From: UBA1672 sp051967755
GTDB taxonomy: Bacteria > Pseudomonadota > Alphaproteobacteria > Micavibrionales > Micavibrionaceae
DNA length: 64,000 nucleotides
Assembly: GCA_051967755.1 (NCBI GenBank)
Contig: JBQDYD010000007.1
Coordinates: forward strand, 48,689-112,688
Reading direction: 5' to 3'
The notes under the pieces were generated by a model. That model did no database searches. It saw only the letters and a program-made list of their open reading frames with translations, and was not told where the DNA came from. The translations under genes were made by a program, and so were the position numbers. Within the stretch, counting starts at the first letter, position 1, and every line of letters begins with the position of its first letter. Of this stretch, positions 26,831 through 35,957 are shown piece after piece.

Positions 26831-27496
26831 ATGTCGGATCTTTTTACAGAGGTCGATGAAGCGATGAAGCAAGAGCGTATTGAGCAGCTCTGGCAAAAAT
26901 ATGGTGGATTTCTAATTGGTTTAATTGCTGTCCTTATTTTGGGAACGGCCGCAAATGAAGGCTATAAAGGTTGGAAAACCAACCAAAACACCGCGCAGAC
27001 GAATATGTATCTGGATGCTGCACAATCAAAGCAAGATGCCGCCCAAAATATCGTCGAAACCGCCCCCGAGCTGAACACAAAGCTACGCGGATTTGCTTTA
27101 CTAAACGCTGCGGGCATGGCACTCAATGACGGAGACACAGAATTTGCTCTAAGCACATACAAACAAATTGCTGCAGACGAATCACTGGATCCACTTTCAG
27201 TCTTTATGGCCAGACACATGATTGCAAGCATTGATACGGCGATGAGCACCGAACAAAAAATCAACGAATATGCTGCACTTTCAACGGCAGATAATAATCC
27301 GTGGAAATATCATGCGCACCTTGAACTTGCCCTTTTAAAGGCCGATAAAAACCAAGACTTCGCCTCTGCACGCGACCATCTGTCACAGATTATTGCTGTA
27401 GAAAGTGTCGCGGAAAGCCTTAAGAAAAAAGCGCAGTCCCTTGATATCCTGTACGCGGCACAGGGCAGTACATCGGCAGAATTCCAACAAAATTAA
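26831..27496 (+). CDS. YfgM-like TPR protein, SecYEG-associated
   Basis: A 221-residue single-pass inner-membrane protein: short cytoplasmic N-terminus (DEAMKQERIEQLWQKYG), a helix at about 28-45, then TPR_21-type helical repeats in the periplasm. In Enterobacteria YfgM works with PpiD at the Sec translocon, and the order yfgM-bamB-der is conserved here. GGAAGGAATG precedes the ATG; bamB begins 23 bases after the stop. Confidence 0.88.
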   Translation: MSDLFTEVDEAMKQERIEQLWQKYGGFLIGLIAVLILGTAANEGYKGWKTNQNTAQTNMYLDAAQSKQDAAQNIVETAPELNTKLRGFALLNAAGMALNDGDTEFALSTYKQIAADESLDPLSVFMARHMIASIDTAMSTEQKINEYAALSTADNNPWKYHAHLELALLKADKNQDFASARDHLSQIIAVESVAESLKKKAQSLDILYAAQGSTSAEFQQN

Positions 27497-27519
27497 AATC
27501 TAAGACCATAGGAAACAGA

Positions 27520-28866
27520 ATGCTCAAGACAAAAACGTTACCTCTTGTATTATGTGCACTTTCACTCACCGCCTGTTCAAAAGTCACGGGTGTTTTCGAT
27601 AGTAAAAAAGAAGAACGCATCCTAGAAGGCGAACGTATTTCTGTCTTGCAACTACAAAAAAGCTTAGTAGCAGATACACCATTGAAAGAAGGCGAACGTT
27701 TTGCCCTTCCAAACGCTTGGGAAAATAAAGCATGGCCGCAAGCAGGTGGATACCCGAACCACTCCATGCAGAACTTGGCGCTACAGACACAATCAGGTGA
27801 GTTAAAAAAAATATGGAGCGCGAACATAGGCCGCGGCAGCACACGTGAGCTTCCCCTCACCGCGCAGCCAATTGTCGCAGACGGGCGCGCTTTTACCCTT
27901 GATACCAAAAGTAAATTATCAGCCATTAATATCGAAAACGGTAAACGCATCTGGAGCATCAGCGTAAAGAGTGATGATGAAGATGACCCGGTCATTGGTG
28001 GCGGTATCGCCTATGCGCACAAGATGCTTTTCGTGACGAACGGATATGATGAAATTATATCAGTATCCCCTGAAACAGGTGATATAATGTGGCGAAAAAC
28101 ACTACCCTCACCGTCTCGCGCTGCCCCTACTATTCTGTCAGGCCGCGTTTATATAAGCACAGTTGACAGCCGCCTTGTTGCCTTGGATGCAAAAGACGGG
28201 TCCAGCATCTGGGAATATACAGGCATCGGCGAAACAGCCGGCCTTTTAGGTGCGGCAAGTCCGGGCGCCAATAAAGATATTGTTGTGCCGGTATTTTCCT
28301 CTGGTGAAATCACCGCTTTGCGCGTAGAGAACGGATCTGTTGCTTGGTCTGACAACCTCTCCAATGTACGTCGTTTTGGCGGAGGATTAGAGAGTATGTC
28401 TGACATTACCGCCATGCCTGTCCTTGATCAGGGACTTGTTATCGCAATGAGTTTCGGCGGAAAGCTTGTTGCAATTGATGAGCGCACAGGAACACGCATT
28501 TGGCAGCGTGAAATCAGTGGATCAAAAACACCTTGGATTACGGGCAATACACTGTTTGTACTATCCTCAGAAAATCAGCTGATCTGTATGAATATTCTGG
28601 ACGGGGCAATCTTCTGGATTACAGAACTGCCGCGCTTTGAAGATGAAGAGGACAAAGAAGATCCAATTCATTGGACTGCACCTGTTTTGGCGAATGGCCG
28701 ATTGGTATTAGCCAGCTCTCACGGATATTTAACCGAGGTGAACCCACATACCGGTGACGTCTTGTCACAAATCAGAACCAAAAAGAACGTTCAAGTCTCA
28801 CCAATTATAGCCGGTAACACATTATACTTACTGTCCAATGATGGAACATTGATAGCATATCGCTAA
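27520..28866 (+). CDS. bamB: BamB, outer-membrane assembly lipoprotein (PQQ beta-propeller)
   Basis: Part of the BAM complex that folds outer-membrane proteins. The 448-residue precursor has a lipobox LTAC (Cys19). The rest is an eight-bladed propeller with repeated blades of the type GRVYISTVDSRLVALDAKDGS. Sits between yfgM-like and der as in E. coli. AGGAAAC lies 3 bases before the ATG. Confidence 0.93.
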   Translation: MLKTKTLPLVLCALSLTACSKVTGVFDSKKEERILEGERISVLQLQKSLVADTPLKEGERFALPNAWENKAWPQAGGYPNHSMQNLALQTQSGELKKIWSANIGRGSTRELPLTAQPIVADGRAFTLDTKSKLSAINIENGKRIWSISVKSDDEDDPVIGGGIAYAHKMLFVTNGYDEIISVSPETGDIMWRKTLPSPSRAAPTILSGRVYISTVDSRLVALDAKDGSSIWEYTGIGETAGLLGAASPGANKDIVVPVFSSGEITALRVENGSVAWSDNLSNVRRFGGGLESMSDITAMPVLDQGLVIAMSFGGKLVAIDERTGTRIWQREISGSKTPWITGNTLFVLSSENQLICMNILDGAIFWITELPRFEDEEDKEDPIHWTAPVLANGRLVLASSHGYLTEVNPHTGDVLSQIRTKKNVQVSPIIAGNTLYLLSNDGTLIAYR

Positions 28867-28941
28867 ATTCTGTGCTACATAGTCACGAAATTCCTTTACC
28901 ATAGCGTATTGTGCGCTTTGCTAGAGATTAATTGCGGATGT

Positions 28942-30357
28942 ATGAATATGTTAAAAGTAGCAATCATAGGGCGCCCGAATGTCGGGAAATCAACCTTATT
29001 TAATAAATTGTCAGGAAAAAAGCTGGCGATTGTTGACGACACACCGGGCGTAACCCGTGACTGGCGTGAATCAGAAGGTAACCTATATGGCGAACCTATG
29101 ATGGTTATTGATACGGCCGGTTTAGAGGAATCTTTTGACGAATCCATTCAAGGGCGCATGCGCAGGCAAACCGAAGCGGCCTTGGACAGAGCCGAATTGT
29201 TAATATTCGTCATAGACGGGCGCGACGGTGTTACGCCTGCAGATGAACATTTCGCGGCCTTTTTAAGAAAACAGAAAAAACCTGTCATCCTTGTCGTTAA
29301 TAAATGTGAAAACCAACGCAATACACAAAGCGGAGTTGGTGAAGCATACAGCCTTGGATATGGCGATCCGGTTGTAATGTCTGCGGAACATGGCGTGGGA
29401 TTTGATGACTTGTTTGACGCCATGAAAGACTATTTCCCTGAGGAAGAGGATGACTTTTCTACCGAAGATGACGAGAGGGAAAGACTGCCCAATCTGGATG
29501 AGATTGAAGGGCTGGAGGATTATGTTTTTGAACAAGAGGAAGATGATCCGGAAAAGCCGATAAAAATAGCCATAGTCGGCCGCCCGAATGTCGGGAAATC
29601 CACCCTTTTAAATGCAATTGTCGAAGAACAGCGCGTCATGACAGGCCCCGAAGCAGGCATAACCCGTGATGCCATCGCCGTAGACTGGACCTATGAAGGG
29701 CGCCAATTTAAGCTTGTAGATACTGCGGGTCTTCGTAAAAAATCAAAAGTTGTCGACCAGATCGAACGCATGTCTACCGAAGACTCGTTTCGTGCCATTC
29801 GTTTGGCACAAATTGTCATTCTTGTGGTTGATGGCAATGCCCTCCTAGAAAAACAAGACCTGCAAATCGCACAACATGTGATTGAAGAAGGACGCGCTCT
29901 GGTCATTGCGGTCAATAAATGGGACGCCGTTGAGGGGCGTTCTGAGGTGCTGGAAGATATCAAACACAAGCTTTCGCACTCTCTTGCGCAAATTCGCGGT
30001 GTTCAGTTTGCGACGATTTCCGCAATTAACGGAAAAAACATCGATAAACTGTTCTATAAAGCCATGCAAACCTATGAAATATGGAATATGCGCGTACCGA
30101 CAGGTGGCCTGAACAGGTGGCTTGCGGGCATGGAATCACAAAACCCTGCTCCATTGGTAAACGGGCGTCATAACCGCCTTAAATATATCACTCAGATTAA
30201 AACCCGCCCGCCTACATTCGCGCTCTGGGTCTCTAGGCCGAAAGAGCTACCGGATTCTTTTAAAAGATACCTGATTAACGGAATACGCAAAGATTTCGGT
30301 ATTACGGGTGTGCCGATCCGATTGATTGTTAAGGCCAGTAAAAACCCTTATGCGTAA
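28942..30357 (+). CDS. der: Ribosome-associated GTPase Der/EngA
   Basis: Two GTPase domains in tandem needed for 50S subunit maturation: P-loops GRPNVGKST near residue 10 and again near residue 220, with DTAG and NKxD-type motifs (VNKCEN, VNKWD) and the C-terminal KH-like domain. An acidic linker (residues 165-210, EEEDDFSTEDDERE) joins them. From ATG 28942 the length is 471, usual for the family. Last gene of yfgM-bamB-der. Confidence 0.95.
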   Translation: MNMLKVAIIGRPNVGKSTLFNKLSGKKLAIVDDTPGVTRDWRESEGNLYGEPMMVIDTAGLEESFDESIQGRMRRQTEAALDRAELLIFVIDGRDGVTPADEHFAAFLRKQKKPVILVVNKCENQRNTQSGVGEAYSLGYGDPVVMSAEHGVGFDDLFDAMKDYFPEEEDDFSTEDDERERLPNLDEIEGLEDYVFEQEEDDPEKPIKIAIVGRPNVGKSTLLNAIVEEQRVMTGPEAGITRDAIAVDWTYEGRQFKLVDTAGLRKKSKVVDQIERMSTEDSFRAIRLAQIVILVVDGNALLEKQDLQIAQHVIEEGRALVIAVNKWDAVEGRSEVLEDIKHKLSHSLAQIRGVQFATISAINGKNIDKLFYKAMQTYEIWNMRVPTGGLNRWLAGMESQNPAPLVNGRHNRLKYITQIKTRPPTFALWVSRPKELPDSFKRYLINGIRKDFGITGVPIRLIVKASKNPYA

Positions 30358-30369
30358 GTCAATTTTTAC

Positions 30370-30942
30370 TTACACAGAGACCGCAAGCAGATCACGCGCG
30401 TAATTTGATAAATCAAACAGATTTTCATTGATCGCTAAACCGACGATCGCAATGAAACCGCCCATTTCCCAGGGTAATCTGAAACAATGTGTGATGACAA
30501 ACGCACTGTAAATATACCCTACTATCTCACAAAACACGGCATAAACCTCAAAATCATCTGATGGCACACCGCTCGCCATTCCGATTAAGATCGGCATGGC
30601 CAACAATAACGCGTTAATATTCAGCCAATTTGAGACTTGGATAAATTTGTAAAAATGATCTTGCCGGTCAAACTGCTTAGCCAAGAAATAAACAGCCGTT
30701 AAAAACAATATAATCGACAGGAAAATACGCAAAAGATTAAGGGATACAATCAGTGTCGGAGAAAACTCATCATTCATATTCACGACGATCATCAATATAA
30801 ATGGTAACAAAGCCAGCGGAATAAAAAACGACTGTATGGCTTTTGCACGCGTTATATCAAAACGCTCTATTCCTTTTGGCATAAAAAGGAAAATTTCCAA
30901 ACAACCGCGTAGATTTTGCGTTAACTCACCTTTACTGATCAT
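30370..30942 (-). CDS. Four-to-five-helix membrane protein, tandem paralogue A
   Basis: From ATG 30942 (GGAGGG six bases upstream) it has 190 residues: a cytoplasmic start with the pattern NLxGCxEIxxFM, about five membrane helices, and the end LPWEMGGFIAIVGLAINEN...LAVSV. It has the same length and aligns along its whole length with the upstream gene at 30982-31554. The layout resembles Yip1-type proteins, though that is weak. The two are 40 bases apart and likely co-transcribed. Confidence 0.75.
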   Translation of the reverse strand: MISKGELTQNLRGCLEIFLFMPKGIERFDITRAKAIQSFFIPLALLPFILMIVVNMNDEFSPTLIVSLNLLRIFLSIILFLTAVYFLAKQFDRQDHFYKFIQVSNWLNINALLLAMPILIGMASGVPSDDFEVYAVFCEIVGYIYSAFVITHCFRLPWEMGGFIAIVGLAINENLFDLSNYARDLLAVSV

Positions 30943-30981
30943 TGTGCCCTCCAACTATAAATGCTTACTACAATTTATAGT

Positions 30982-31554
30982 TTACACGGAATATGCAAAA
31001 CTATCACGTAAATATACGGTAAAATCTATCATGTTCTCGCTAACGCCCATACTGACGATCGCCACAAAGCCGCCTAATTCCCAAGGAAGCTTTAAGACAT
31101 GCGTTGCTATAAATGCCGCATAAACATAGCCGACTATGCCGCTGAATAGTGCATAAGATTCAAAAACTGAAAACTCATAGCCAGTCATAACGCCAATAAC
31201 AATCGGCAATAACAAAAGGAATCCTATGATATCCACCCAACAAGAAATTGTAACGAAACGCCAAAAATATTGATCGCGATTAAAGTGTTTTGACAACAAA
31301 TAAACGATAGCCCACGTAATCATCATGGTTAAAATGATGCGGCCGACATGCAGAGGAATCAAAACTTCGGTGGCGAAATCTTGAGACACCATCACCATCA
31401 GAATAACGACAATTGGGGTCAAAACCAAAGGAATAACCAACGACTTAACAGCCGTTACTTTAGTATCACGAAACCGCCCGACACCCCTTCGCATAAAAAT
31501 CGCAATTTCGAAGCATCCTAACAGATTTTCTTTAATTTCTGACTTAGTAAACAT
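30982..31554 (-). CDS. Four-to-five-helix membrane protein, tandem paralogue B
   Basis: From ATG 31554 (AAGGAG eight bases upstream) it also has 190 residues, with KENLLGCFEIAIFMRRG and the end LPWELGGFVAIVSMGVSEN...FAYSV. Conserved features shared with paralogue A are the GC-x-EI motif, LPWExGGF and SEN/NEN near the C-terminus, so they arose by tandem duplication. Function unknown. A longer start at 31593 is less likely. Confidence 0.78.
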   Translation of the reverse strand: MFTKSEIKENLLGCFEIAIFMRRGVGRFRDTKVTAVKSLVIPLVLTPIVVILMVMVSQDFATEVLIPLHVGRIILTMMITWAIVYLLSKHFNRDQYFWRFVTISCWVDIIGFLLLLPIVIGVMTGYEFSVFESYALFSGIVGYVYAAFIATHVLKLPWELGGFVAIVSMGVSENMIDFTVYLRDSFAYSV

Positions 31555-31756
31555 TGTGCACACTCCTTGATAACACAAAAATAAGTTGCTCAAACATTCA
31601 CTTACATAACCTCATTCACTATAACAAATTAGCAAAAAATTGCGGTGGAATTATGCCTAAAATTAGGAAATTTTAGTCTTTTCCTTGCGAAAACCAAACA
31701 ACACGTCTAATAATCGCCACATATATTTCTAAACTTTTAACAAAAGAGGGCAAGTT

Positions 31757-32608
31757 ATGGATATAGATGTCAGTACGACCTACCTAATTGATATTGCAAG
31801 CAATGTCGTTATCGCCGGAATTATTCTAATCGTAGGGTGGATTTTGGGTAATCAAGCCAAGAAGGCTATTCAAAAAATCAAAAAACTTGATGAAACATTA
31901 AAGTCATTCCTTGGCGGAATGGCAAAATATGCGATTCTTGCTATCTCATTGGTGATGGTACTGACACAATTCGGTGTTCAAACTGCCAGCTTGCTTGCTG
32001 TTATTGGTGCCGCCGGTCTTGCGATTGGTTTGGCCTTACAAGGGACACTCAGCAACGTAGCAGCCGGTGTTATGCTGCTGATTTTACGTCCGTTCAACGT
32101 CGGTGACTTCGTATCTTGCGGATCTGTAAAAGGAACGGTTAAATCACTTGGCCTGTTCGTCACTGAACTTTCAACCGTTGAAAACATTTATATTTTCGTA
32201 CCAAACAGCAAAATGTGGAACACTGAGATCGAGAATTTCTCAAGAAACAAAACACGTCGTCAGGACATTGTTTTCGGGATCAGTTATGGCGATGATATCA
32301 ACAAGGCATTCAAAACCATCGAAAAGGCGATCAAAAAGGAAGAACGCATTCTTCAGACAGATGGCAAAACACCACAAATCATGGTCACAAGCTTGGGTGA
32401 TTCCTCTGTGGACATTACTCTTCGTATTTGGTCACAAACATCTGATGTCTTCGGTTTGAAAATCGATACGATCAAAGCCGTAAAAGAAGCATTGGATAAA
32501 GACGGTATTACAATTCCGTTCCCAACGCGTACATTGGAGATGACTCCTGCCGCGGCGAATGAGACAACAAGTAAACCTAAAAAGACGACAAAAAGCAAAG
32601 CCGCCTAA
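31757..32608 (+). CDS. mscS: MscS-family small-conductance mechanosensitive channel
   Basis: Releases solutes on hypo-osmotic shock. The 283 residues have three membrane helices, the pore-lining helix with the Gly/Ala pattern AAGLAIGLALQGTLSNVAAGV, the RPFNVGDFV loop, and the beta/alpha-beta cytoplasmic vestibule. The C-terminus is Lys/Thr-rich. Length matches the E. coli protein (286). Followed by its own terminator. Confidence 0.93.
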   Translation: MDIDVSTTYLIDIASNVVIAGIILIVGWILGNQAKKAIQKIKKLDETLKSFLGGMAKYAILAISLVMVLTQFGVQTASLLAVIGAAGLAIGLALQGTLSNVAAGVMLLILRPFNVGDFVSCGSVKGTVKSLGLFVTELSTVENIYIFVPNSKMWNTEIENFSRNKTRRQDIVFGISYGDDINKAFKTIEKAIKKEERILQTDGKTPQIMVTSLGDSSVDITLRIWSQTSDVFGLKIDTIKAVKEALDKDGITIPFPTRTLEMTPAAANETTSKPKKTTKSKAA

Positions 32609-32632
32609 CCTTTAGGATAAGTATTTGAAAGA

Positions 32633-32663
32633 AAAGCGTTACAAAAAATGTAACGCTTTTTTT
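32633..32663 (+). terminator. Rho-independent terminator after mscS
   Basis: AAAGCGTTACA (32633-32643) pairs perfectly with TGTAACGCTTT (32649-32659) around a 5-base loop, followed by a T7 tail. Confidence 0.9.
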
Positions 32664-32775
32664 ATGCCTGATAATAGAAATACCAAAAGACAATAATTTT
32701 CTTGAAAATCCGCTCATTACCTCATATTTTGTCAATTCACTTTAAGGTGCATATTTGCATAAGAAAGATAATCGC

Positions 32776-34302
32776 ATGTGCGGCATTGTTGGAATTTTTG
32801 CTTACTCCCCCGTTAATCAAGACCTTTATGATGCGCTGACTATTTTGCAACATCGCGGACAAGATGCTGCAGGCATCGTAACCGAAGATAAGGGAAAGTT
32901 CTTCCTTCGCAAAAGCAACGGCATGGTTCGTGATATCTTCACCCTAGAGCATATGAAACACCTTCGGGGCAATATCGGTATCGCCCATGTCCGTTACCCG
33001 ACTGCTGGTACAGCCAGCTCAGCGGAATCGCAGCCATTATACGTTAATTCCCCATACGGGATTGTTTTAGGTCATAACGGAAACCTGACAAATCAAGATG
33101 AATTAACGCAAGACCTTTTCAAAACTGATCTGCGCCATGTAAACACAAATTCCGACTCAGAAGTCCTTTTAAATATTGTTGCGCATGAACTTCAACAGCT
33201 TGGAAAGTTAAAGCCTGAGCCACAAGATATATTCAGTTCTATTGAAAAGCTCTACCAACGTTGCCGCGGCGCATATGCGGTCGTTGGAATGATTTCAGGC
33301 TATGGCATGCTTGCCTTCCGTGACCCCCATGGGATCAGACCCCTTATTTACGGTTCACGAAAATGCCCTGACACAGGCAAGACTGAATATATGATTGCCT
33401 CTGAAAGTGTCGCCCTAGATGCTCTGGGCTTTGAAGTGGAACGTGATGTAAAGCCCGGCGAGGCCATCTACATTGAACATAACGGTACGCTCCACACAAA
33501 AGTCTGTGACGATTCCCGAGAACATACCCCATGTATCTTTGAACATGTTTATTTCGCAAGACCCGACTCTATTTTAGACGGCAGTTCCGTCTACAAAGCA
33601 CGCGTGCGCATGGGGGAATATCTTGCACAAAAGATCATGCGTGAATTTCCGGATCACGATATTGATGTTGTTATCCCAATTCCTGAATCCAGCCGCCCAT
33701 GCGCCATGGAGCTTGCACATACAATGGATGTGAAATTCCGTGAAGGCTTTGTTAAAAACCGCTATATCGGCCGTACGTTCATTATGCCCGGTCAGGCAGA
33801 GAGAGAAAAATCGGTAAAACAAAAACTCAACCCTATCGGTCTGGAGTTCAAAGACAAAAATGTTTTATTGGTTGATGACTCTATCGTGCGCGGCACGACA
33901 TCTCGTAAAATTGTTGAGATGGCGCGCGATGCAGGCGCAAAGAAAGTCTATTTTGCTTCTGCTGCCCCGCCTATTCGATACCCGAATGTGTATGGCATCG
34001 ATATGGCCGTGAAAGCCGAATTAGTGGCTCATGATAAAACAGAACAGGAAATTCTCGAAGAAATCGGCGCAGATAAATTATTTTATCAAGATCTGGAAGA
34101 CCTGATCCGTTCTGCCATCCCCAGCGACCAAGAAGGCAGCGATCAAAAATTCGATTGCTCAGTGTTTAATGGTGATTACGTCACAGGCGACATCAACGAC
34201 CTGTACTTTAAAAAGCTTGAAGCAAACCGCAAAGACGACAGCAAAAACAACGAAAATGGTAACGGAGACGGCCAATGCGTTGACCTTTACAGTAACGCAT
34301 AG
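32776..34302 (+). CDS. purF: Amidophosphoribosyltransferase
   Basis: First committed step of purine synthesis: PRPP plus glutamine to phosphoribosylamine. I start at ATG 32776 so that after Met removal the catalytic Cys (MCGIVGIFAY) is residue 1, as required; the upstream ATG frame from 32755 would block this. Glutaminase motifs (RHGQDAAGI appearing as HRGQDAAGIV, and HVRYPTAG) and the PRPP loop VLLVDDSIVRGTTSR are present. 508 residues with an Asn/Gly-rich tail. Converges on cvpA (23 bases between stops). Confidence 0.95.
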   Translation: MCGIVGIFAYSPVNQDLYDALTILQHRGQDAAGIVTEDKGKFFLRKSNGMVRDIFTLEHMKHLRGNIGIAHVRYPTAGTASSAESQPLYVNSPYGIVLGHNGNLTNQDELTQDLFKTDLRHVNTNSDSEVLLNIVAHELQQLGKLKPEPQDIFSSIEKLYQRCRGAYAVVGMISGYGMLAFRDPHGIRPLIYGSRKCPDTGKTEYMIASESVALDALGFEVERDVKPGEAIYIEHNGTLHTKVCDDSREHTPCIFEHVYFARPDSILDGSSVYKARVRMGEYLAQKIMREFPDHDIDVVIPIPESSRPCAMELAHTMDVKFREGFVKNRYIGRTFIMPGQAEREKSVKQKLNPIGLEFKDKNVLLVDDSIVRGTTSRKIVEMARDAGAKKVYFASAAPPIRYPNVYGIDMAVKAELVAHDKTEQEILEEIGADKLFYQDLEDLIRSAIPSDQEGSDQKFDCSVFNGDYVTGDINDLYFKKLEANRKDDSKNNENGNGDGQCVDLYSNA

Positions 34303-34325
34303 CCCACACTCAATAGCAGCTTATA

Positions 34326-35081
34326 TTATTCATTATAAAGCGTCTTGTTACCGTCTTCCTCAGCAGTGCTTACATCTTCAATAAGCTTGTCCATTTCACT
34401 CCGTGATTCATCTGTATATCCGTCTTTCTGCTTCTGATCCTCAGGATCTTGCAGTTCAGAGTCAGATTTCTGCAATAAGTTCATATCTTCTAACTTTTTG
34501 CGCGCATCATTAACCGCATTCGCAGTTTCGCTCGTCTCTTCAAAGTTAATATCTTCCTCATTCACAGGAATGAAGCCTGCAATCCATTCAGATGTTGCCT
34601 CCAGATAAACACGGCTTTTACTGTCTTGTAAAAATGACCAATCTTCTTTTTGCTCATCACCGGCAAGGTAATAGATCGGCAAATATAGCAGGCCAAGGAA
34701 TAAAACACCGCGTACAATGCCGAACACCATACCAAGTGTGCGATCCACCGCGCCCAAACCAAGACTTTTAACTGATTCAGCCAAAAAGTGGCTTAAGATA
34801 GACAACAAAATCACAAAAACGATAAAGACCGTTGCATATGCCAAAACCTCTGCCACCAAGGGATAAGGCACCATATCCAGCAATTTCTCAGGCTCTTCCT
34901 GCCCTTCTGTTACGCCCATCCACGATTGATAATACGGGGATAACAAAGGCCCGCCAATATAGGCCGCCACAGCACCACCAACCAAACCGAAAATGGTTAG
35001 TACCTCACGTATAAATCCACGTAATATTGCAATCAGAACCGACGCAAGCATGATAAGGCCAGCAATAATGTCAAGAATCAT
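34326..35081 (-). CDS. cvpA: CvpA-family inner-membrane protein
   Basis: The 251 residues have four membrane helices in the first 150 (MILDIIAGLIMLASVLIAIL; RGFIREVLTIFGLVGG; then two more) and a hydrophilic acidic C-terminus. The RGxxRE motif after helix 1 and the Gly-rich second helix are typical. In many Proteobacteria cvpA is upstream of purF on the same strand; here they face each other. Confidence 0.85.
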   Translation of the reverse strand: MILDIIAGLIMLASVLIAILRGFIREVLTIFGLVGGAVAAYIGGPLLSPYYQSWMGVTEGQEEPEKLLDMVPYPLVAEVLAYATVFIVFVILLSILSHFLAESVKSLGLGAVDRTLGMVFGIVRGVLFLGLLYLPIYYLAGDEQKEDWSFLQDSKSRVYLEATSEWIAGFIPVNEEDINFEETSETANAVNDARKKLEDMNLLQKSDSELQDPEDQKQKDGYTDESRSEMDKLIEDVSTAEEDGNKTLYNE

Positions 35082-35232
35082 AGGGGTTGTCCTATCTAAT
35101 TAATTCATAAGAAAATCAGGTGTAAGAGATACGCCATCAATTTATTAAAAGCAAGTTTTATGCCACAGATGCAAAAACACAAAAGCGCAACAGAAACGTC
35201 GCGCTTTTAAAAAAGATTATATGAATTCAATT

Positions 35233-35775
35233 TTATGTCGAGGCAGGAGCCAAGATCATAATCATTTGACGCCCTTCAAACTTAGGCTTCAACTCCACTG
35301 TTGCCAATTCGCCTAATTCTTCGATCATCTGGGCAAATAAATCACGGCCGATATCCTGGTGTGCCATCTCACGACCACGAAAACGCATAGAAACTTTTAC
35401 TTTATTGCCGCTCTTGAGGAAACGTGTCGCATTACGCATCTTGACATCATAGTCATTTTTCTCGATGCGCGGGCTCATCTTCACTTCTTTGACATCAACT
35501 GTCTTTTGCTTTTTGCGCGCCTCATTGGCTTTCTTTTGCTGCTCATATTTGTATTTACCGTAGTCCAGTATTTTACAAACCGGAGGCTCAGCATTCGGAG
35601 ATACTTCTACTAAATCTAGTCCCTCTTCTTCTGCCAATTTCAAAGCTTCATCAATTTTGACAACTCCCTTCATATTCCCTTCGGAATCAACAAGGCGAAC
35701 TTCATCAACTCTAATGTCAGAATTTATACGTGGCCCGTCATCTTTTCGGGGCATTGGTCTTTGTGGTCTAGAAAT
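35233..35775 (-). CDS. infC: Translation initiation factor IF-3, AUU start codon
   Basis: Binds the 30S subunit and checks start-codon/initiator-tRNA pairing. The frame contains GPRINSDIRV near the N-terminus, the linker, and the C-terminal domain (KEVKMSPRIEKNDYDVKMR, KVKVSMRFRGREMAH). The only codon with a good ribosome site is the ATT at 35775-35773, with AGGAG eight bases upstream, giving 180 residues as in E. coli. The nearest ATG (35754) has none, and the farther frame start (35865) adds 30 unlike residues. AUU initiation lets IF-3 repress its own synthesis. Confidence 0.92.
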   Translation of the reverse strand: MSRPQRPMPRKDDGPRINSDIRVDEVRLVDSEGNMKGVVKIDEALKLAEEEGLDLVEVSPNAEPPVCKILDYGKYKYEQQKKANEARKKQKTVDVKEVKMSPRIEKNDYDVKMRNATRFLKSGNKVKVSMRFRGREMAHQDIGRDLFAQMIEELGELATVELKPKFEGRQMIMILAPAST

Positions 35776-35957
35776 TGTCGCTTCTCCTATTCTTAGTTGC
35801 GCATTAAAAGTATCAAATAAATTGCTTAGAAAAGTATTAATACGGTTGTTTTTGCTGTTCTGCAAGGGTTTCCTGTGTCTCGCGCCAGAAATATATAGCT
35901 CACCGCAATAACATTGTTTTATGGATATAAAACGGGGCTTATGCTAAGAAAACGATT

